Below, one piece after another: positions 15,714 through 19,996 of a DNA stretch of 19,996 nucleotides. Within the stretch, counting starts at the first letter, position 1. Every line of letters starts with the position of its first letter. The notes below the pieces were generated by a model. That model ran no database searches and had not been told where the DNA came from. It saw only the letters and a program-made list of their open reading frames with translations. Made by a program: the position numbers and the translations under genes. The stretch is from an uncultured Bacilli bacterium (GTDB lineage Bacteria > Bacillota_I > Bacilli_A > RF39 > UBA660), in NCBI GenBank assembly GCA_947630865.1, contig CANRJE010000013.1, positions 1-19,996 on the forward strand. Reading direction: 5' to 3'.

Positions 15714-15735
15714 AGTTATTATGTAGTAAATAACT
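15714..15735 (+). repeat. Inverted and direct repeats upstream of the antitoxin promoter (candidate operators)
   Basis: AGTTATT (15714-15720) and AATAACT (15729-15735) are perfect inverted arms around ATGTAGTA, abutting the -35. TTATGTAGTA also occurs twice as a direct repeat (15697-15706 and 15719-15728), 22 bases apart, about two helical turns. This fits autoregulation by a RelB-type antitoxin. Confidence 0.55.
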
Positions 15736-15763
15736 TGACATTATTAAATCTATATGCTATTAT
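15735..15763 (+). promoter_or_regulatory. Strong promoter of the antitoxin-toxin pair
   Basis: Perfect -35 TTGACA (15735-15740), 17-bp spacer, -10 TATTAT (15758-15763) preceded by TGC (extended -10). The expected start is near 15770, about 20 bases before the antitoxin ATG. Confidence 0.8.
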
Positions 15764-15790
15764 TATAACCGAAAGAGAGATGATTATTTT

Positions 15791-16078
15791 ATGGCTAGTA
15801 TGACAAGTGCAATTAACATTAATGTAGATACAGAAATAAAAAATGAAGCAACAACTATTTTAAAAGGATTAGGCTTAAATATGAGTACATTTATTAATAT
15901 GGCTTTAACGCAAGTAGTCAAAAGAAATGGTGTACCTTTTGAAGTAGTAAATCCAACACCTAGTAAAGAAACGTTAGAAGCATTAAAAGAAGTAAATGAA
16001 ATGATTAATAACCCTGAAAAATATCCTAGATATAATAATTGGAATGACTTGAAAGAGAGTTTATTGTCAGATGATTAG
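15791..16078 (+). CDS. RelB/DinJ-family antitoxin
   Basis: 95 residues. The N-terminal ribbon-helix-helix DNA-binding domain has the family pattern INVDTEIKNEATTILKGLGL then NMSTFINMALTQVVKRNGVP (about 9-50). A C-terminal toxin-binding segment follows (about 58-95, ETLEALKEVNEMINNPEKYP then RYNNWNDLKESLL). It would bind its own operator and neutralise a YafQ/RelE-type endoribonuclease encoded just downstream. The start ATG has only a modest purine-rich site (GAGAG), and another Met is available at residue 4. Its stop codon lies inside the expected start region of the toxin gene (ATGATTAG), as usual in this family. Because the toxin frame is broken, it may be an orphan antitoxin. Confidence 0.88.
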   Translation: MASMTSAININVDTEIKNEATTILKGLGLNMSTFINMALTQVVKRNGVPFEVVNPTPSKETLEALKEVNEMINNPEKYPRYNNWNDLKESLLSDD

Positions 16079-16361
16079 TATAAGTATGAGGTAATTTATT
16101 CAGTAAAATTTAAAAAAAGTTTAAAAAAAATTCTAAAACAAGGAAAAAATATTGATGAATTAAAAAATGTTATCGATAAACTAGCATTTAAAGAAGAACT
16201 AGATCCAAAATATAGAAACCATAAACTAATAGATGACAAAAACTATAAAAATTGTTGTGAGTGTCATATAAGACTGGATTGGCTATTAATTTATCAATAC
16301 AACGATAACGAGTTATTGCTTTTATATGAATACAGGAAGTCATAGTGATTTATTTAACTAA
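16071..16361 (+). pseudogene. YafQ/RelE-type toxin gene with broken reading frame at both ends
   Basis: The expected start ATG (16071), overlapping the antitoxin stop, reads only MISISMR and then stops. The toxin body lies in another frame (16079-16345): YEVIYSVKFKKSLKKILKQG, NIDELKNVIDKLA, DPKYRNHKLIDD, then ECHIRLDWLLIYQY. These match the YafQ core, but the frame has no ATG, GTG or TTG near its beginning. At the end, the body frame runs into EYRKS and a stop, while the frame of the original ATG encodes TGSHSDLFN (16332-16358), the typical YafQ C-terminus with the catalytic His and final Phe. A one-base loss (or TA gain) near 16074-16085 and a one-base gain near 16331 would explain this. It is probably inactive unless these are sequencing errors. 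Confidence 0.75.
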
Positions 16362-16362
16362 T

Positions 16363-16386
16363 AGAGGATTTAAACCTCTTTTTTTA
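16363..16386 (+). terminator. Terminator of the antitoxin-toxin unit
   Basis: AGAGG (16363-16367) pairs with CCTCT (16375-16379) around a 7-base loop, followed by seven T. Confidence 0.7.
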
Positions 16387-16441
16387 AGACAAGATAAAAA
16401 TACAAAAAGTAATAAAGTATTTTAAAGTTTGCACCCAACAA

Positions 16442-16489
16442 AAAAGAATTGATATAGAAATTACTCATTTCTCATCAATTCTTTTATTT
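16442..16489. terminator. Bidirectional terminator between the toxin remnant and the transporter gene
   Basis: AAAAGAATTGAT (16442-16453) pairs perfectly with ATCAATTCTTTT (16474-16485). The stem continues after a small internal loop with AGAAAT/ATTTCT around TACTC. T-rich tracts follow on both strands. It mainly serves the minus-strand transporter, whose stop is at 16505-16503. Confidence 0.8.
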
Positions 16490-16502
16490 TATCTAAATTC
16501 TA

Positions 16503-17966
16503 TTAAACTATAACCATGTTTATAATGAATAAGATAAATGAAATAACAAATAATGCTATAAATAACACCCATGAACTTTTTAACCAATCTTTGTATGATA
16601 CTTTTAAGTAAGTTATAACACTAAGTAAAACGAAACTAGTTGGTGCTATAAAATATGTTAAACCATGCATACATTGAGAGATAAAGGCTATAAGTGGATA
16701 GGTTGATATATCCGTAACTAAAGTCTTAACATAAGGTATTAGCATATCAGCTGTATAACGAACATCAACACTGAAAATACTAGATACTAAATATGAGAAC
16801 GAATATGTGATAGCATTGAATCCATTTGTTAAAGTTAAAAGTGGATTTAATATTTTTAATATTACAGGGCTATAAGTTGTTGAAACTAGGAAGAAATAAG
16901 ATACTGTTACTAAAACAGCTCCTAGAGCAAACTTTTTAGCTCCTTCTTTATATCCTTCAAAAACTTCATTTGGTTTAATACGATAAATAATTGCTAAAAC
17001 AATTGTTGCTAAGAATATAAATGTTGAGAATATAATCATCGTTTGAAGTTCCATAGAAGTCCAATGTCCAAGTCCAATTGAAGCACCTGATGAACTTGTT
17101 TGAATTGCAGTTCCTAAAATTCTTGCAAAAATTGGATAATCACCGATTTTAACAGCCATTACTGCTTCATGGAATTTATCAAATATATCAATATTGAAAG
17201 CTCCACTATAATCGATTGCACCAAGTATCATTAAGACTATAATTAAATCAAAAATAACAATAGCTGGCCAAATTCTTCGATGTTTTCCTTTTTTTGTTTT
17301 TAAATCATATTTTTCAGCAATTAATTCTTTGTCAGTATCTTTCTTAATATCTTTATGTTTAATTCTTAACATAATATATAAAGTAGAAACTGCTATTCCA
17401 ATTATTAATATAGCTATCTTAAACCAAATTAAATCTGAATAATTAGTATCCAAATAACTAGCAAAGATACCAGCAACATTTGATGCAAATAAACTACCCA
17501 TAATACCTACTGTTATAGAACTTAAATAAGTTAATGCTACTGTAACTTTATCATATCCCATCAATAATATAATTGATGCTATAAGTGGTAACACAAATAT
17601 AAGTTCATAACAGAATCCACAAAATGCAATAATTACTGATAAAAGAGTTATAATTGTTGCAAAAAAGACATATTCCTTTCCTTTAAATAATTTAGCAATT
17701 TTATCACTTATTTTCCTGAATGCTCCAGTTTGCTCAAATACACCATAAAATGCTCCAACAATCAAAAGATAAATTCCGATATATCCAAAACTTAATGCTG
17801 CTATCATTAAATTATAGAAAATATCAAATATACCCATTGGATAACGAATATCTGTTTGAAAAGTTTGCATTGATGTATCAAAGTAACCTATTGGAAAAAT
17901 CCAAGTAAGTAAAACTGTAATAAACATTGCAATCAATACTACCTTTAATGTGTTATTCTTTTTCAT
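16503..17966 (-). CDS. YfcC-family membrane transporter (DcuC/ArcD-like ion-transporter superfamily)
   Basis: 487 residues, very hydrophobic, with about 11-12 predicted transmembrane helices. It begins with LKVVLIAMFITVLLTWIFPI then GYFD, the usual opening of YfcC-type carriers. Other landmarks are YLLIVGAFYGVFEQTGAFRK, AFCGFCYELIFVLPL, a charged cytoplasmic loop near 210-230 (KYDLKTKKGKHRRIWP), the re-entrant-like SSSGASIGLGHW and the late segment SQCMHGLTYFIAPTSFVLLS. Relatives are annotated as C4-dicarboxylate or basic amino acid antiporters; the substrate cannot be read from sequence. GGGAGG lies 5-6 bases before the ATG. It is divergent from lactate dehydrogenase, so export or uptake of an organic acid is an appealing but unproven link. 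Confidence 0.85.
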   Translation of the reverse strand: MKKNNTLKVVLIAMFITVLLTWIFPIGYFDTSMQTFQTDIRYPMGIFDIFYNLMIAALSFGYIGIYLLIVGAFYGVFEQTGAFRKISDKIAKLFKGKEYVFFATIITLLSVIIAFCGFCYELIFVLPLIASIILLMGYDKVTVALTYLSSITVGIMGSLFASNVAGIFASYLDTNYSDLIWFKIAILIIGIAVSTLYIMLRIKHKDIKKDTDKELIAEKYDLKTKKGKHRRIWPAIVIFDLIIVLMILGAIDYSGAFNIDIFDKFHEAVMAVKIGDYPIFARILGTAIQTSSSGASIGLGHWTSMELQTMIIFSTFIFLATIVLAIIYRIKPNEVFEGYKEGAKKFALGAVLVTVSYFFLVSTTYSPVILKILNPLLTLTNGFNAITYSFSYLVSSIFSVDVRYTADMLIPYVKTLVTDISTYPLIAFISQCMHGLTYFIAPTSFVLLSVITYLKVSYKDWLKSSWVLFIALFVISFILFIINMVIV

Positions 17967-17983
17967 TTTGACCTCCCAATATA

Positions 17984-18013
17984 ATTATATAATAAAAAAA
18001 TAAATAAAAGCAA
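17984..18013 (-). promoter_or_regulatory. Possible promoter of the transporter gene
   Basis: Minus strand: consensus -10 TATAAT (17989-17984), 18-bp AT spacer, -35 TTGCTT (18013-18008; 3 of 6). Such AT-rich DNA yields chance -10 boxes, so confidence is modest. Confidence 0.35.
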
Positions 18014-18097
18014 CTTATTTCACAATAATTACACATTAAATTTAAAAAAAATAAATATATTAGAAATAATTACTAATATTAATAATAAGGTGATAAG

Positions 18098-18994
18098 ATG
18101 AATAAAAAGATTGTTTTAATTGGAGTTGGAAACGTAGGAGCAAGTTATGCTTATGCACTTTTAAATCAAAGAACGCCAGTTAATGAATTAGTTTTAATTG
18201 ATGTTAATAAAGATAAAGCTTTAGGAGAAGCTATGGATTTGAATCATTCTTTAGCTTTTGCACCCTCTAAAATGAAGATTAGAGTAGGGGATTATAAAGA
18301 TGTAGAAGATGCCAATATTGTTTGTATAACAGCAGGAAAAAATCAAAATAAAGGAGAAAGTAGAATAGAACTTTTTAATATAAATAAAAAAATTATTGAA
18401 GAAATTGTTGATAACGTTATGAAATATAATTTTAAAGGAATATTTTTAATTGCTACTAATCCTTTAGATGCTATAACCAAAGTTGTCTATGACAAAGCTA
18501 AAGTTAAAGAGAGTAGGGTGATTGGTTCTGGAACTTCTCTTGATACATCACGCCTTCGTTTTCTAATTGGTGAAAAGTTAGAAATTAATCCAGAAAATGT
18601 CCATGCTTATGTAATAGGTGAACATGGTGATAGTGAATTTGTTCCATGGAGTAATGCAACGATTGGTCTTAATCCCATTAAAAATTATTTAAACGAAAAA
18701 GAACTTGAAGATATTTATCTTGAAGTTCGAGATTCTGCGTATGAAATTATTAACAAAAAAGGATTCACGAATTTTGGAATTGGTGTTTGTCTAGTAGAAA
18801 TAACCAACGCCATTTTAGGTGATGAGAATACTATATTAACAGTATCTTGTTATAATAAAGAACACAATATCTTTATAAGCACTCCAGCAATTATCCACCA
18901 AAATGGTGTAAAAAAATTAATTGATTTAAATTTATCCACTAAAGAAAGTGAATTATTTTTAAAATCAATTAAAGCAATTAAAAATGTATATTAA
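18098..18994 (+). CDS. ldh: L-lactate dehydrogenase
   Basis: Reduces pyruvate to L-lactate with NADH, regenerating NAD in fermentation. 298 residues, slightly shorter than the usual 310-320. Visible features: nucleotide-binding GVGNVG (9-14), Asp35 for the NAD ribose, and the active-site loop with Gln83 (lactate-type specificity; malate dehydrogenases have Arg) and Arg89. Substrate and catalytic residues are Asp149, Arg152 and His176 in GEHGDSE, equivalent to Asp168, Arg171 and His195 in standard numbering. Arg154 and His169, equivalent to the fructose-1,6-bisphosphate-binding Arg173 and His188 of Bacillus enzymes, are present, so allosteric activation is likely. The loop lacks the usual Pro (NQNKGESR for NQKPGETR). 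The ATG has AGGTG upstream. Divergent from the YfcC-type transporter. Confidence 0.95.
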   Translation: MNKKIVLIGVGNVGASYAYALLNQRTPVNELVLIDVNKDKALGEAMDLNHSLAFAPSKMKIRVGDYKDVEDANIVCITAGKNQNKGESRIELFNINKKIIEEIVDNVMKYNFKGIFLIATNPLDAITKVVYDKAKVKESRVIGSGTSLDTSRLRFLIGEKLEINPENVHAYVIGEHGDSEFVPWSNATIGLNPIKNYLNEKELEDIYLEVRDSAYEIINKKGFTNFGIGVCLVEITNAILGDENTILTVSCYNKEHNIFISTPAIIHQNGVKKLIDLNLSTKESELFLKSIKAIKNVY

Positions 18995-18997
18995 ATT

Positions 18998-19036
18998 TAA
19001 AAAATTATTCACAAAAATGTGGATAATTTTATTTTG
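18998..19036. terminator. Bidirectional terminator between ldh and the nucleoside phosphorylase
   Basis: AAAATTATTCACA (19001-19013) pairs with TGTGGATAATTTT (19018-19030) over 13 bp with one G-U around AAAA. T-rich tracts follow on both strands, strongest on the minus. The phosphorylase stop (19031-19029) overlaps the stem. Confidence 0.8.
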
Positions 19037-19823
19037 TCTTTTCTCTCTCTTTTTCTTTTTGATAAACTTTTAAACCTAATTCTAAAGCTAATAATAATAT
19101 TTTATCTTTTTCTGAAATTTTATCTTCATTATCTAAACTTCTCTTATCCCACTTAGATGCATCTAAATTATCAGCAGCATAGAAAAAGGTAAAAAAATCT
19201 TTATCACGAAATTTACTAACTGCACTCATAGCAGAGGATTCCATTTCAACTGAAATACAGCCTTGTTCTTTTCTTTTTAAAACTTTATTTCTTGTTTCTC
19301 TATATGGTGTATCTATTGTCCAAGTTTTTCCTTCTACATAACTATAATTATGTTTTTTTAATAGTTCAATAAATTCTTCTTTATATTTTTCATTAATAGA
19401 TATTTCATCACTAGCAGCCATATAATGATAACTTGTTCCTTCATCTCGCATTGCACTAGTTGGTATAATTATTGCTAAATCTTCAATTCGACTATCAAGA
19501 ACTCCACATGTTCCAAACATAATTAATTTTTCTAAACCCATGACTAAAGCTTCTTCATATTCAACTACACAAGCAGGAGCTCCAACTCTTGACATATAAA
19601 GAGCAAAATCAACACCTTTATAATTAATTTTATAAACAGGTATCATTCCATTAGCACTATGTAAATAAGCAATTATTTCATGAGGATTTCTTTCTATATA
19701 ATTATCAATTATATTACGTGCAAAACAAGTAATACCAATTTTAGGAAAATTTGGAACAACACGCTCAATCTCAAATGGGTCAAACGTTGATTCTTTATTT
19801 TCATCAAAATCTTCTAATAACAT
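19029..19823 (-). CDS. Nucleoside phosphorylase, uridine/purine phosphorylase (NP-I) family
   Basis: 264 residues. NP-I enzymes split nucleosides with phosphate into base and ribose-1-phosphate for salvage. Motifs seen: SRVGAPACVVEYEEAL (phosphate/dimer region), LIMFGTCGVLD (about 100-110), AMRDEGTSYHYM (base-binding region) and VEMESSAMSAV (192-202) with the nucleoside-binding Met194 and Glu195. A later AADN (Asp218) could be the proton-donating Asp of purine-type enzymes. The long N-terminus with FDPFEIERVVPNFPKIGIT and the overall pattern resemble a Firmicutes subgroup often annotated as uridine phosphorylase; substrate choice is not decided here. The C-terminal tail is very charged (KVYQKEKEREKTK). 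AGGAG lies six bases before the ATG. Monocistronic and convergent with ldh. Confidence 0.88.
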   Translation of the reverse strand: MLLEDFDENKESTFDPFEIERVVPNFPKIGITCFARNIIDNYIERNPHEIIAYLHSANGMIPVYKINYKGVDFALYMSRVGAPACVVEYEEALVMGLEKLIMFGTCGVLDSRIEDLAIIIPTSAMRDEGTSYHYMAASDEISINEKYKEEFIELLKKHNYSYVEGKTWTIDTPYRETRNKVLKRKEQGCISVEMESSAMSAVSKFRDKDFFTFFYAADNLDASKWDKRSLDNEDKISEKDKILLLALELGLKVYQKEKEREKTK

Positions 19824-19877
19824 ATTAATCTCCTTTTTAATTTATTAATCTATATAAATATCTCTAATTGATTTTCT

Positions 19878-19906
19878 ATTATATCATTAACGTAATTTAT
19901 TAGCAA
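19878..19906 (-). promoter_or_regulatory. Promoter of the nucleoside phosphorylase gene
   Basis: Minus strand: -35 TTGCTA (19906-19901, 4 of 6), 17-bp spacer, consensus -10 TATAAT (19883-19878) preceded by TGA (extended -10). It leaves a leader of about 50 bases. Confidence 0.65.
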
Positions 19907-19931
19907 ATTTATTATAATCTGTTAATTTAAA

Positions 19932-19952
19932 TATGAAGTGCAACACTTCATA
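19932..19952. repeat. 21-bp perfect dyad next to a promoter at the right edge
   Basis: TATGAAGTG (19932-19940) and CACTTCATA (19944-19952) are perfect inverted arms around CAA, ending one base before the -35 of the rightward promoter. No T-run follows on either strand, so an operator is more likely than a terminator. The core GAAGTG/CACTTC also recalls some IS30-type element ends. Confidence 0.6.
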
Positions 19953-19953
19953 A

Positions 19954-19982
19954 TTGAAAAAGACACATGAATAGTCTATAAT
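19954..19982 (+). promoter_or_regulatory. Strong promoter reading out of the window
   Basis: -35 TTGAAA (19954-19959), 17-bp spacer, consensus -10 TATAAT (19977-19982). Transcription would start near 19989, so the gene it serves lies beyond the window. Confidence 0.75.
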
Positions 19983-19996
19983 ATCTTTTCGTCAAA

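Noticed and set aside
17720..17908. 62-residue + strand ORF
   Set aside because: Antisense of the transporter N-terminal region, no ribosome site.
18020..18036. Rex (redox) operator upstream of ldh
   Set aside because: Only one half-site (TTGTGA on the minus strand) is visible; the other half does not match, so chance is likely.

Overview
The window looks like part of a low-GC, Gram-positive-type chromosome. It is very AT-rich, with tightly packed genes, strong GGAGG ribosome-binding sites and sigma-A-like promoters. RpoB and RpoC have the compact Firmicutes architecture without the large enterobacterial insertions, and their gene order (YbxB-like methyltransferase, rpoB, rpoC) is that of Bacilli. 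RpoB carries Asn at the rifampicin-pocket position that is usually His, as in Mollicutes. Trp is read only from TGG and TGA is used once as a stop, so the standard bacterial code applies. I infer an uncultured Bacilli lineage close to Mollicutes (RF39-like gut bacteria). This placement is inference, not a database result.

Left part (1-8300): the end of an Rpn-type nuclease gene on the + strand, then on the minus strand a three-gene transcription unit: methyltransferase, rpoB, rpoC. It has a near-consensus promoter, a 12-bp hairpin in the 5' leader, a possible second promoter just before rpoB, and a terminator overlapping the rpoC stop codon. The ribosomal-protein genes that usually precede rpoB (rplJ, rplL) and those that usually follow rpoC (rpsL, rpsG, fusA) are absent from the adjoining sequence.

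Centre (8300-14200): upstream of the rpo unit is a tightly coupled minus-strand operon of three unrecognised, helix-rich proteins (435, 772 and 100 residues). The last one, and the end of the second, carry repeats resembling mTERF-type helical repeats. This is the best candidate here for an undescribed system. Divergent from it is a CwlJ-type cell-wall hydrolase, followed by a stomatin-like SPFH membrane protein and a small orphan ORF.

Right part (14200-19996): a LolA-fold/DUF4367-like lipoprotein; a DUF378 small membrane protein; a RelB/DinJ antitoxin with a clear operator-promoter region; a YafQ-like toxin gene whose reading frame is broken at both ends; a YfcC-family transporter; a lactate dehydrogenase that keeps the residues for fructose-1,6-bisphosphate activation; and a nucleoside phosphorylase. 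The window ends with a 21-bp dyad and a strong rightward promoter for a gene outside it. Most transcription units are short and separated by clear hairpin terminators, two of which lie between convergent genes. No intergenic stretch exceeds 300 bases. I saw no tRNA, rRNA or CRISPR.
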